Positions 17,855-25,855 of a stretch of 64,000 bases of DNA are shown piece by piece (position 1 is the first letter of the stretch; the number at the start of each line of letters is the position of its first letter). Under the pieces are notes generated by a model. The model saw nothing but the letters and a program-made list of their open reading frames with translations. It had not been told where the DNA came from and did not search any database. The position numbers and the translations under genes were made by a program. The stretch covers positions 1-64,000 of the forward strand of contig UQKK01000010.1 of the NCBI GenBank assembly GCA_900541505.1, given 5' to 3'. The DNA is from an uncultured Ruminococcus sp. GTDB taxonomy: Bacteria > Bacillota > Clostridia > Lachnospirales > Lachnospiraceae.

Positions 17855-17882
17855 ATTATACAATATTTTATTTATTTGTCAA
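17855..17882 (-). promoter_or_regulatory. Consensus promoter for the minus-strand small RNA
   Basis: TTGACA (17882-17877) and TATAAT (17860-17855) are both exact consensus, spaced 16 bases. The -35 element overlaps the 3' end of the nuclease-like gene that stops at 17872. Confidence 0.8.
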
Positions 17883-18243
17883 GCTTCTTCAATGTGCCTT
17901 TTTCGATATATCGCTCTGCGTTGCACGTACTTAATAAATGAAGAGTTTTTGCATAATAATTACCATGGGGACTGATTTTTACAGCCACACGAATATATTC
18001 ACCACATATCTCGTACAGACGGACAAAAAGAATGGAAGAGTCGTGGGGATTTTGTCCGATATAATCAGGAGACCTTATAATATCTTCAATGTCACAAAAG
18101 TATTTTTCATATTCATAAGGGTGGCGTGACTTGATATGTTCTATGTTGGAGTTACCAATATAAATTGGTGTCCCGCAGTGTATATTCAGTCCTAATATAT
18201 CTATTATCTTCTGGGTGAATTCACCAATTTTCTTTTGTGACAT
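17872..18243 (-). CDS. Putative PBECR-like nuclease (barnase/EndoU/RelE-type toxin fold)
   Basis: A small basic protein of 123 residues from ATG 18243; a GTG start at 18258 is possible but lies on the ribosome site AGAGGTGG. The core PIYIGNSNIEHIKSRHPYEY, then DIEDIIRSPDYIGQNP and KISPHGNYYAKTLHLL resemble what I remember of the PBECR group of phage- and toxin-linked RNase-like domains, with a candidate catalytic His in the IEHIKSRH segment. It lies just downstream of a CI-like repressor on the same strand, a layout typical of a phage or toxin control module. The nuclease activity is inferred. Confidence 0.55.
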   Translation of the reverse strand: MSQKKIGEFTQKIIDILGLNIHCGTPIYIGNSNIEHIKSRHPYEYEKYFCDIEDIIRSPDYIGQNPHDSSILFVRLYEICGEYIRVAVKISPHGNYYAKTLHLLSTCNAERYIEKGTLKKLDK

Positions 18244-18297
18244 GTGTGAATGCGCCACCTCTCTTTTCGCTTATATCATCAATGCAGTGACTAAATT

Positions 18298-18930
18298 TTA
18301 AAATTTCCTTCTTGATTCAACAACTTTTCCTATAATTTTTACAGTTTTTTTGATGATATCTTTATTACTAAATTCAAAGGTATCATACCCTGGGTTGATT
18401 GAGACCAATTCGATACCCTCTTTATATTTACGAAGTCTTTTGCAGGTCGCTTCAGCCCCATTAATGGCAGCAATCACGATATCTCCGTTTTCTGCGTCAT
18501 CTTGCCGGCGGACAATTACAACATCCCCATTACAAATTGTTGGGGTCATACTGTCACCCTTTATTTTCAGCCCGAAGAATTTCCCGGTTTGAGCCATCTC
18601 TGCGGAGATTTCCTCTGCATCAATAATATCCTCAGCCATTCCCAAAGTTAGACCAGTGGCGATTCTGCTGTAAATATTGATAATAACACCTTTGTGCGAG
18701 GCCAAATGGACCAGTTTTTCATTCATTAAATCCGAATATTTAATATTGAAATAATTACATATCATATCTATTTTCGACATGCGGGGCATTTTAACACCTT
18801 TACACCAATTAGAAACAGTAGCTTGGGAAACGCCCATATATTTAGCAAGTTCGCCCTGTGTCTTATTGTTTAGTTTAAGTTGTTTTGTAATGTTGCGTGC
18901 TATGATAGAATTCAGCTCATTTTCAGACAT
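18298..18930 (-). CDS. CI/LexA-like repressor (XRE HTH plus S24 peptidase domain)
   Basis: A 210-residue phage-type repressor. Residues about 10-65 form an XRE helix-turn-helix (TQGELAKYMGVSQATVSNWCKG). The C-terminal half is an S24 self-cleavage domain with KIKGDSMTPTICNGDVVIV carrying the catalytic Ser and ATCKRL carrying the likely Lys. The presumed cleavage site reads IATGLT, not the usual Ala-Gly, so autocleavage is uncertain. ATG 18930 has AGAGGTG ahead of it and is preferred over the start 9 codons upstream. The long palindrome at 18965-19010 is its probable operator. Confidence 0.85.
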   Translation of the reverse strand: MSENELNSIIARNITKQLKLNNKTQGELAKYMGVSQATVSNWCKGVKMPRMSKIDMICNYFNIKYSDLMNEKLVHLASHKGVIINIYSRIATGLTLGMAEDIIDAEEISAEMAQTGKFFGLKIKGDSMTPTICNGDVVIVRRQDDAENGDIVIAAINGAEATCKRLRKYKEGIELVSINPGYDTFEFSNKDIIKKTVKIIGKVVESRRKF

Positions 18931-18964
18931 TATTTCACCTCTTCTCTGTATCAACACAATATCA

Positions 18965-19010
18965 TAAAAGTTATATTATTTCAATCATGGAATGAAAAAT
19001 ATAACTTTTA
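18965..19010. promoter_or_regulatory. Long inverted repeat, probable repressor operator
   Basis: AAAAGTTATATT (18966-18977) and AATATAACTTTT (18998-19009) are perfect inverted copies; with one extra base on the left, the match extends inward to TTTCA/TGAAA. The palindrome lies 36-80 bases before the repressor start and covers a minus-strand TTGAAA-17-TATTGT promoter-like pair. Autoregulation is therefore likely. Confidence 0.75.
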
Positions 19011-19168
19011 GTGTTGCGGGTGATAATTTATGTATAAGATGTTGACAAAAAATAAAAAAAGAATTAGCCTATGTATGGGAAAGTGTGATAATGAGTATCT
19101 ATTCGGACAGTATGAGAAAAGAGCTGTCAATCTTCAATATATAATTTTTGTCAGTTAGGGGGTCTATG

Positions 19169-19789
19169 ATGAAGGTTTTAATGATTAACGGAAGTCCCAG
19201 GGTGAACGGCAATACCGCCATTGCTCTGGGGGAGATGGAGAAGGTTTTTGAGGCAAAAGGGATAGAGACGGAGATTCTGCAGATAGGGAAAATGGACATT
19301 CGGGGCTGCATCGCCTGTGCTTCCTGCAAAAAGACAGGGAAGTGCGTGTTTGACGACATCGTGAACGAGGCGGCGCAAAAGCTGGCAGAGTGCGACGGTC
19401 TGGTACTGGGAAGTCCGGTATATTATGCTTCCGCCAATGCCACGCTTATCGCATTTTTGGACAGACTGTTCTACAGCAGTTCAAAAATCAATAAGACAAT
19501 GAAGGTCGGCGCCAGTGTGGTGGCAGCCAGAAGAGGCGGACTGTCCGCCACCTTTGATGAGCTGAACAAATATTTTACGATTTCGGGCATGCCGGTTGCG
19601 GCAGGGCAGTACTGGAATGGCATCCACGGAAGCGCAGCGGGCGAGGCACAGGGAGATGGAGAGGGACTGCAGATGATGCGCACCCTTGCGCGGAACATGG
19701 CATTCCTCATGAAGAGTATCGCGCTCGGAAAAGAGAAGTACGGGCTGCCGGAAACCGAGGAGCCGCAGAAGACGAACTTTATCCGTTAG
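19169..19789 (+). CDS. NADPH-dependent FMN reductase / iron-sulfur flavoprotein-like
   Basis: A 206-residue flavodoxin-fold protein. MKVLMINGSPRVNGNTAIAL is the FMN phosphate loop, and GCIACASCKKTGKC holds a cysteine cluster like that of archaeal-type iron-sulfur flavoproteins. LGSPVYYASANATLIAFLDR is the second flavin loop. I start at ATG 19169, with TTAGGGGG six bases upstream; ATG 19166 is the alternative. Codon use here resembles the host more than the A+T-rich genes around it, so it may be an original resident of the site. Confidence 0.85.
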   Translation: MKVLMINGSPRVNGNTAIALGEMEKVFEAKGIETEILQIGKMDIRGCIACASCKKTGKCVFDDIVNEAAQKLAECDGLVLGSPVYYASANATLIAFLDRLFYSSSKINKTMKVGASVVAARRGGLSATFDELNKYFTISGMPVAAGQYWNGIHGSAAGEAQGDGEGLQMMRTLARNMAFLMKSIALGKEKYGLPETEEPQKTNFIR

Positions 19790-19795
19790 AAAATA

Positions 19796-19830
19796 TCAGG
19801 GACCTGAATCACTTCGAGTCCCTGATTAAC
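19796..19830. terminator. Hairpin between convergent genes
   Basis: TCAGGGAC (19796-19803) pairs with GTCCCTGA (19818-19825) around a 14-base loop, between the flavoprotein gene and the OGG-like gene that converge here. The U tract is weak. Confidence 0.55.
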
Positions 19831-19845
19831 TACAGAAAAATGTTG

Positions 19846-20682
19846 TCAGCACTTTTTTATATTTGAAGAGTCTTTAAACAAATGGCCGTAAACCCACAGT
19901 GCACGGTCTGTATCACGATTAGTATTGTATTCCTCACCGAAAATGCCATAAATAAGATTGATATATTGCTTCATTTTTCCCCCAACTGTCTCGGAAAAGT
20001 TTTTGCTGTTTTTATCTGGCAATTCTCCGCAATTTACAGCATCGCCAATTTTTTTATCGCCATTAATTGCCAAAAGAGCCCTCATAGCAAAACGGTCATA
20101 AATCGGGCATTTTCCGGGATGCTGATGATTTGTGGCAAAATACAATAAGGTAATCAAATACACCGTTCCAATACCTTGCCACGGCTGCTGTCTTAACGCA
20201 TTGAGTGCCAGTTCTATATTACCGTTTCCTACCCAATCGTTTAATCGCTGTCCATTTTCATGCAAGTAATTTGTGATTCCCTTTATATCAATAGTAATAG
20301 GACTTTTGTTACCAAATCGTTTGATGGGTTCGCCGTTCCATGAGTTGAAGCCTTCAGATTCAGAATATTCACCGAGTGTTTCTTTCCAGCCTCTGTGCAG
20401 TGTGATTTCTTTTTCAGATTGCGCATGGGTGATTTTTCCTATTTTCCAAGCAAGCATTAAAGCCACATCAGAGCAGGTAAAATCTTTTGGCTCTTTTTTC
20501 AAAATTGCCTCAATTATATTCTCTACGAACCTGGAAGACTTTCCAACAGAGCGGTTTTTTCCCGCATCGGTTTTATATGTAACCTTAGCTGCACAATCCG
20601 TAAAGTATCGAGCATTATAGTATGAGACAAACTCTTCTTTGGAAAGTAAATCGCTGTTTTCTGTATAATAATTAAATTTCAT
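19846..20682 (-). CDS. Uncharacterised protein, weakly OGG/HhH-GPD-fold-like
   Basis: A 278-residue cytoplasmic protein I do not firmly recognise. The stretch QPWQGIGTVYLITLLYFA, followed by HPGKCPIYDRFAMRALLAI, recalls the helix-hairpin and 'pins the partner Tyr/Asp' region of 8-oxoguanine-glycosylase-fold proteins, but I cannot place a catalytic Lys/Asp pair with confidence. It is the last gene of the minus-strand string and starts two bases after the 28-aa ORF ends. Base composition is A+T-rich like its neighbours. Confidence 0.6.
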   Translation of the reverse strand: MKFNYYTENSDLLSKEEFVSYYNARYFTDCAAKVTYKTDAGKNRSVGKSSRFVENIIEAILKKEPKDFTCSDVALMLAWKIGKITHAQSEKEITLHRGWKETLGEYSESEGFNSWNGEPIKRFGNKSPITIDIKGITNYLHENGQRLNDWVGNGNIELALNALRQQPWQGIGTVYLITLLYFATNHQHPGKCPIYDRFAMRALLAINGDKKIGDAVNCGELPDKNSKNFSETVGGKMKQYINLIYGIFGEEYNTNRDTDRALWVYGHLFKDSSNIKKC

Positions 20683-20683
20683 T

Positions 20684-20770
20684 TTAATCGCCTTTCTTAT
20701 TCTTCATGTTCTCTTTCCATAATTCTGCAAATTCATCGCAAAATTTGCGGATACGCGCCTTATCGCTCAT
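20684..20770 (-). CDS. 28-residue ORF between WYL and OGG-like genes
   Basis: ATG 20770 overlaps the stop of the WYL gene as ATGA, and AAAGGAG lies 10 bases upstream. The predicted peptide MSDKARIRKFCDEFAELWK then ENMKNKKGD is charged and helical. Its opening resembles the N-terminus of a small clostridial protein family (MSD..RIRKFC..A.LWE), but it ends early, so it may be a truncated copy. The tight coupling on both sides supports translation. Confidence 0.5.
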   Translation of the reverse strand: MSDKARIRKFCDEFAELWKENMKNKKGD

Positions 20771-21846
20771 TTGCTGGTTTCTCCTTTGTTTTCCATATAT
20801 TTTCGTACCGCTTCTTCCAGACAGCTTCTTACTCTGTCTGCTAATTTCTGTGGTTCCAGTATGATGACATCCGGTGTATAAACTTTAGCAAACTGCTCCA
20901 TTGCCATTTCGTTAATATAAGCGGTCACGGTTACACCAGTTTCATCTTCATCCGATAATGTGATATCTTTTCCGAAAAGGTCTATTACATCGCTGATTAT
21001 TGACTTGGTAATACGAAATTTTACCCACACAGTTTCGCTGGAAAACATATAAATGTGTTCTTGCATATACTCCGCAAGATTCAGACGCTGCCTGTTCGCA
21101 CCTTGCAAAGCTTCAAAAGGTTTTCCCGGTTCCTCCAATATTTTTAACTCCCGGATACGATCAAGCCGGTAATTGGAAATATCGTCATATTTATCGTAAT
21201 TACAAATGAGATAATATTTCCCCTCTTTTGCCGCCATCTGATAAGGAGTAACGGTATATTCCCGCTCACTTCCGTCAGGGCGTTTACGATAATGTAATTT
21301 TTTATCTGTTCCGTATTCAGTATATTTAAAAACCACTTTACGGTTATGGGTGATGGCTTCATCCAGCAGCTCAATATTGAGAAAAATCTGCTTGTTATCC
21401 GCTTTATCCTCCGGCAGGGTGGCAATATGCTTCACCCGGGAGCGGAAATAAATGTTGGACAGTCCCTCCAGCTTTTCCACCAGTGTCTTGCATTGGCTGT
21501 AGGGGATGTGTTTGGAAAAAAGCAGGCTGTCAATCAGCAGCCGCAGTTCCGAATCATCAAATTCCCGGCGCAAATAAAAATCCGAGAGAATATAGCTTTC
21601 TTCCAAATGCCCGGTCTGAGCGTTCGGCACCATACGGATGGTTTCGCTGTATTCGATATCATAGCCAAAGTCAATCAGATTCATCAGATTGCGCTTTACT
21701 GCCTTGCGGTCGGCTTTCATATGGTATTCCTGCTGCAGAATTTTCGCAATTTCCTTTTGACTGAGACGGTGGTTTTTGTCGGTGTATCGTCGGAGAATAT
21801 CCAGAATATTAATAATCATCAGCTTTTTTGGCTGCTCGGTATACAT
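20767..21846 (-). CDS. WYL-domain transcriptional regulator
   Basis: A 359-residue regulator with an N-terminal DeoR-like winged helix (LSQKEIAKILQQEYHMKADRKAVKRN) and a WYL ligand-sensing domain (YQMAAKEGKYYLICNYDKYD, then YRLDRI), plus a C-terminal extension. WYL regulators frequently control phage-defence and stress genes and can sense nucleic acids or nucleotides. GGAGGG lies upstream of ATG 21846. A promoter-like TTGTAA-17-TAAAAT precedes it, so it can be transcribed separately from the upstream ATPase gene. Confidence 0.9.
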   Translation of the reverse strand: MYTEQPKKLMIINILDILRRYTDKNHRLSQKEIAKILQQEYHMKADRKAVKRNLMNLIDFGYDIEYSETIRMVPNAQTGHLEESYILSDFYLRREFDDSELRLLIDSLLFSKHIPYSQCKTLVEKLEGLSNIYFRSRVKHIATLPEDKADNKQIFLNIELLDEAITHNRKVVFKYTEYGTDKKLHYRKRPDGSEREYTVTPYQMAAKEGKYYLICNYDKYDDISNYRLDRIRELKILEEPGKPFEALQGANRQRLNLAEYMQEHIYMFSSETVWVKFRITKSIISDVIDLFGKDITLSDEDETGVTVTAYINEMAMEQFAKVYTPDVIILEPQKLADRVRSCLEEAVRKYMENKGETSK

Positions 21847-21876
21847 TGTATCAACCCTCCGATATCATTTAATTTT

Positions 21877-21905
21877 ATTTTATCGCATTTAATAGTATTT
21901 TACAA
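21877..21905 (-). promoter_or_regulatory. Probable promoter for the WYL gene
   Basis: On the minus strand TTGTAA (21905-21900) and TAAAAT (21882-21877) are spaced 17 bases in the 138-base A+T-rich gap before the WYL gene. Confidence 0.5.
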
Positions 21906-21984
21906 ACTTTTTAAGTACAGTTCATTGTTTATAATGTATAAGGAAATTTCGCTTTCGAATTAAGATTGAAAATTTTTATTCTTT

Positions 21985-23994
21985 TCAAAAGATAAATCCA
22001 ATTCGTTGCTTTTGTGCTTTTTTCATTGGCGGCAGTTCAAAGTCCTCCGGCAGAAGCGTGGTGACATCGTCCTTGGTTACGGAATCGAACTCTATTTGGA
22101 GCAATCTGTCTGCCTGCTTCATCTTTGCCTGTTCCAGCAGATTGCGGGCAAAGCGACCATTTCCGAAATCATCCTGTTCTGCTGCCGAGCGGAAAACCGG
22201 CAGCAGTTTTTCTTTTATGCCCTCTGCAAAAGTTAACCCGCTTTTTCCGGCAATCAACTCGACAATGCGGTATAATTCCTCTGCAGTGTAGTCCTCAAAC
22301 GGAATATGAAAGGCGATACGGGAACGAAGTCCCGGATTGCGGGAAAGGAACTGGTCCATTTCGTTCGGATAGCCCGCAAAGATGACAACAATATCCTCCC
22401 GATGGTTTTCCATTTCCTGCACAATGGTATTGATGGCTTCGTCACCGAACATTCCGCTGCGGTCATCGAGAAGGGAATAGGCTTCATCGATAAACAGCAC
22501 GCTGCCCTTTGCCTTTTCAAATATTTCCTTTACAATCTGCGCTGTCCACCCAACATATTTCCCAACCAAATTAGCGCGGCCGACCTCGTACAGCCTGCCT
22601 TCGGACAACAGACCGTTTTCTTTCATCACTCTTGCGAACAGCCTTGCCACGGTTGTTTTTGCCGTGCCGGGATTACCGGTAAAGACCATATGCATGGCGG
22701 GATGTTCTGTCTGCATACCTCTATCCTTGAACAACTGTTGTGCCTTATAGTAATTGAGCGCTCGGTCAACCATCCTTTTGGCGTTTTGCAGACCTACCAT
22801 CTTCTGCAGTTCCTCATAAGCGCTGCCATCCGGCTTTTTTTCAGCTATCTGCCTTTTAGCACTTTGTAGTTCGGCATACTGCGGGTAAACTTTGGTTTTC
22901 AGCATGGTGTTCAGCCAATTTTCAAAAATGCTGTCAAGCTCTGAGGAAGAAAATCCTGTTTTACTGTCTGTTACCTCCTGGTAAAGTGTACGGTCGGGCG
23001 TTATCTTTTTACTTTTAGCCTGTTGCCGCAGATAGTTCTTTGCCCTGTCGCCAAACACAACATCTTCTTTGATTTCCACAAAGGTGCAGTTTCCAGCAAT
23101 ACCGAACAGGATGTCTTTTATTTTGTTGCAGGCTTTCGGAAGACAGATAATCGCCAGAGTTTCATTCTGAAATTCTTTCAGCTTATCAATGCTCGTTTTC
23201 AGATTTTCAAGCCTATCATCTGCAAATTCACTTTCTTCAGCATCGCCAACGGTATAATTCAGCACGACCGCACCACCAATGCTGCTGCGGCATAGCTGTA
23301 TATATTCCGAACCATACACATGATTTGAAATGTTGATAACGGCATATCGGCGATTTTGAAGCCGATTAGCACGATAGAGCGCAGAAAGTAAAATCTCAAA
23401 TAATTTGCGGCTTTTCTCAAAAGAATCCGTCTCAATGATGTAGTGAACCGGATGACCGATAAATTCAATGCCTGACGGATACTGAAAAATGCGCCCGATT
23501 TCGTCTTTCAGCGATGAGGATAAAGTATCTTCTGCCGTTTTTAGCATAACGGCTTTTGAGGGCATATTGGTCAGAACAATTTCTGTAAACCTGGAAGTTC
23601 TTCTTGCCAGTCGATCCAAGTTTAATCTTTCTAAAACTTCCGCATCATCCTCCACGAAGAAATTACGCTGCGCAGTATTCAGCATGGAGAATATGGCATC
23701 AAAAGTGATTTCCATAAGACGGATATCCGTATGCTTTTGACCGATACAATCGAGATAGGAAACAATCTGCTGTTTTTCGATTGTTTCTTTACCAAAAGCG
23801 CCTATGTAGCATTTATTGTCAAGAAGTGATGACAAAAAAACATATGTATCGGGATTTTCAGCGTTATACTCATCGGTCTGTATCCGGAACTGCTGTGCTT
23901 TTGACCGAATCATCATTCTATTATCCCGCTCGGAGCCGCTATTTAGTTCCGGCTCGCTTTTGGGAAACGATACAATTATTTTGACATAAATCAT
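21985..23994 (-). CDS. AAA+ ATPase of the CbxX/SpoVK type with a long N-terminal region
   Basis: A 669-residue protein. The C-terminal third is a CbxX/SpoVK-type AAA+ module: VGLQNAKRMVDRAL, Walker A GNPGTAKT at 440-447, Walker B VLFIDEAY with D503/E504, and the arginine-finger segment NPGLRSRIAFHIPFEDY. Residues 1 to about 400 are not recognised; a stretch with VHYIIETDSFEKSRKLFEIL and LAIICLPKACNKI could be a degenerate second AAA lobe. AGGAGG precedes ATG 23994. The ATPase probably remodels a partner protein made in the same gene string. Confidence 0.88.
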   Translation of the reverse strand: MIYVKIIVSFPKSEPELNSGSERDNRMMIRSKAQQFRIQTDEYNAENPDTYVFLSSLLDNKCYIGAFGKETIEKQQIVSYLDCIGQKHTDIRLMEITFDAIFSMLNTAQRNFFVEDDAEVLERLNLDRLARRTSRFTEIVLTNMPSKAVMLKTAEDTLSSSLKDEIGRIFQYPSGIEFIGHPVHYIIETDSFEKSRKLFEILLSALYRANRLQNRRYAVINISNHVYGSEYIQLCRSSIGGAVVLNYTVGDAEESEFADDRLENLKTSIDKLKEFQNETLAIICLPKACNKIKDILFGIAGNCTFVEIKEDVVFGDRAKNYLRQQAKSKKITPDRTLYQEVTDSKTGFSSSELDSIFENWLNTMLKTKVYPQYAELQSAKRQIAEKKPDGSAYEELQKMVGLQNAKRMVDRALNYYKAQQLFKDRGMQTEHPAMHMVFTGNPGTAKTTVARLFARVMKENGLLSEGRLYEVGRANLVGKYVGWTAQIVKEIFEKAKGSVLFIDEAYSLLDDRSGMFGDEAINTIVQEMENHREDIVVIFAGYPNEMDQFLSRNPGLRSRIAFHIPFEDYTAEELYRIVELIAGKSGLTFAEGIKEKLLPVFRSAAEQDDFGNGRFARNLLEQAKMKQADRLLQIEFDSVTKDDVTTLLPEDFELPPMKKAQKQRIGFIF

Positions 23995-24006
23995 AATGAA
24001 ATCCTC

Positions 24007-24105
24007 CTATCTGCTTTTGTTCGCCTCAAACTGAGGGTTGAGTTTTGCATCCACGAACTGTTGTGATTGCCGATAAAAATGGGTATCGCCAGTAAAATAA
24101 ATCAT
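24007..24105 (-). pseudogene. Remnant of a second metallophosphatase-type gene
   Basis: A 32-residue frame begins MIYFTGDTHFYRQSQQF, starting like a metallophosphoesterase (beta strand plus GDTH metal motif) but ending after 32 codons with LNPQFEANKSR. AGGAAAG lies before ATG 24105, only 5 bases after the stop of the intact phosphatase. The simplest reading is an in-frame internal deletion that joined the head and tail of a former phosphatase gene. A genuine micropeptide is the alternative. Confidence 0.5.
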
Positions 24106-24109
24106 AGGT

Positions 24110-24805
24110 TCACTTTCCTGTATCGTTGTAATAAAATTCTTCCAAAGTATCCAGGCAGATACATCCGAGTGGGTTTCCGAAAACAGCTCCGCAGTCAATA
24201 GCGATGTGATTATTTTTCTGATAAATCCGTCCTCTGTATGTTTCATCAATCAGACCGATAGGCGTATGCCCCGACACAAAAAATTTATCGCTGAAATAAA
24301 CCTTTTCATATTCGATTTCTCCGATTAAAAAATCGTTCATCCGGCACAAATCAAAATTTTGCATTTTTTCCTTTTCCGGTCCGGTATGAGAAAGAAAAAA
24401 ACTGCGGCCTGCTGCGGTGATTTCATCAAAAATCGGAAATGAATTGAGATAGACAAGCACCTTTTTCTTATGCTGTTCATCAAGTTCTCTAAATGCTTCA
24501 AAGGTGGGATAGCCGCCGTCCAAAAGCCACAGATGACAAACCTCAATCAGCCGGTTCGCCAAAGGGGAGTCCACACAAGATTTCAGATAGTTCAGCATCC
24601 GGAAAGCGGTATGGTCATGATTCCCCCGCAGACAAATTATATTTTTGCGCTCCGCTAATTCAAGCAGCAGCTTGATTCCGTCCGGGCCTCTGTCCACTAC
24701 ATCGCCGAGAATATACAGCGTGTCCTCTTCACAAAAATGAATTTTTTCCAGCATTCCGAGAAATTTATTATAACAGCCGTGCAGATCGGACATTGCATAA
24801 ATCAT
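24110..24805 (-). CDS. Calcineurin-like metallophosphatase (PPP/ApaH type)
   Basis: A 231-residue phosphatase with all PPP-family metal motifs: SDLHG (D7, H9), GDVVDRG (34-40) and GNHDH (61-65), then later His residues in LSHTGPE and VSGHTPIG. Size matches Ser/Thr protein phosphatase 1 and diadenosine tetraphosphatase-like bacterial enzymes. It lies between the 340-aa unknown protein and the AAA+ gene in one strand-uniform string. Candidate substrates are phosphoproteins or nucleotide phosphates such as ADP-ribose or Ap4A derivatives; the NADAR gene upstream makes the latter attractive, but this is inference. Confidence 0.9.
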   Translation of the reverse strand: MIYAMSDLHGCYNKFLGMLEKIHFCEEDTLYILGDVVDRGPDGIKLLLELAERKNIICLRGNHDHTAFRMLNYLKSCVDSPLANRLIEVCHLWLLDGGYPTFEAFRELDEQHKKKVLVYLNSFPIFDEITAAGRSFFLSHTGPEKEKMQNFDLCRMNDFLIGEIEYEKVYFSDKFFVSGHTPIGLIDETYRGRIYQKNNHIAIDCGAVFGNPLGCICLDTLEEFYYNDTGK

Positions 24806-24832
24806 AGCTTATGTTTCCTCCGTTTCGTTTTT

Positions 24833-25855
24833 TCAAAGACCGATAAGCTCCAACAAGTAGGAATTTCTTTTCTTCTGCTGTTTCAGGTGCTCGTCGGTTA
24901 AAATATAATGGTAGGCTATCATACATCCGTTGATATCGAGTTTATTTTGATAATAAGCCTGGATTACTTTGAGGACCCGCCGCCCGCCGCTTAAATCTCC
25001 GCGGAAGTATTCAAGACTCAGATAATCATGGTCGCATTCATACCAAATTTTTCCGTCTGACTCCAATAAACGATAACCGTATGCAAACATATCAGAAGAG
25101 TCTCCTTTTTCTGAGAGCCTTTTGAATGTCTTTTTGTCAGGTTCGGTTTCTTTATCCGTACATAAACAGGTCAGAACAAATGGATTCGGTACAACGCCTG
25201 ACTTTTGATGATTGGTGAATACAATATCTCCCTTTTGAAACGGAGTGGGGACATCAATCCACATTCCTTTAAATGAAAAGGATAAATCAAATTCATTCTC
25301 AGAAATTATGTTTTTACTGCTGACGATTTCAAGAGGGACACCGCTTTTATTGAAACGAATTCGGATTTCATACGGCTTTTCAAGTGGGGTTGTACTGATT
25401 TTCTTTTTGACAACCGAAAAATCCAAAAGATTATCCCATGATTCGGCAATATTTTCTTTTTCGGCAGCAAGTCCGCCTGAAAAAGACCGATATACGCATT
25501 CACCTGCTTCGTATCCGTAATATGGGCTGTCATTATCAGTAGCATATAAGGCGTCAAATTGATATACAGAATCCGTTTCTTCCCGGAAAAACTCTGTCAG
25601 CAAGCGGTTCTCCAGCGCTATATACCGCCGTAAAAAATCATGCAGGCTGTCATAATGCGGACAGTTTATCCGTTCTTCAATTACCATATCCGGCATAGAT
25701 TCAATCAGCTTTTTCCATGCGGAAGATTTTTCAGGCAGCGTATGATTTTGACTCTGATAAATCAGATAAGCGCATTCCATTGTGTTGAATATGTGTCCGA
25801 TTTTCTCACAATGTTCTTTGATATCTTTGGAATTGATAAATTCATAAATATTCAT
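24833..25855 (-). CDS. Conserved-looking protein of unknown function
   Basis: A 340-residue soluble protein with no motif I can name. It begins MNIYEFINSKDIKEHCEKIG and has an alpha-helical N-terminal third, a beta-rich middle (about 140-260) and a C-terminal helical segment. Its ATG overlaps the stop of the NADAR gene (ATGA), so the two are translated together. Similar openings (MNIYdFl.S.dI..HC.kIG) occur in other clostridial hypothetical proteins as far as I recall. Tight coupling to NADAR suggests a shared pathway. Confidence 0.7.
   Translation of the reverse strand: MNIYEFINSKDIKEHCEKIGHIFNTMECAYLIYQSQNHTLPEKSSAWKKLIESMPDMVIEERINCPHYDSLHDFLRRYIALENRLLTEFFREETDSVYQFDALYATDNDSPYYGYEAGECVYRSFSGGLAAEKENIAESWDNLLDFSVVKKKISTTPLEKPYEIRIRFNKSGVPLEIVSSKNIISENEFDLSFSFKGMWIDVPTPFQKGDIVFTNHQKSGVVPNPFVLTCLCTDKETEPDKKTFKRLSEKGDSSDMFAYGYRLLESDGKIWYECDHDYLSLEYFRGDLSGGRRVLKVIQAYYQNKLDINGCMIAYHYILTDEHLKQQKKRNSYLLELIGL

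Noticed and set aside
18965..19010. Possible att site or transposon end
   Set aside because: The inverted repeat has no partner elsewhere, no transposase or integrase is near, and its position fits an operator better.
19030..19158. 42-codon plus-strand frame in the position of a cro-like gene
   Set aside because: Only a weak GGGTG ribosome site, no recognisable motif, and it overlaps the leader of the flavoprotein gene.
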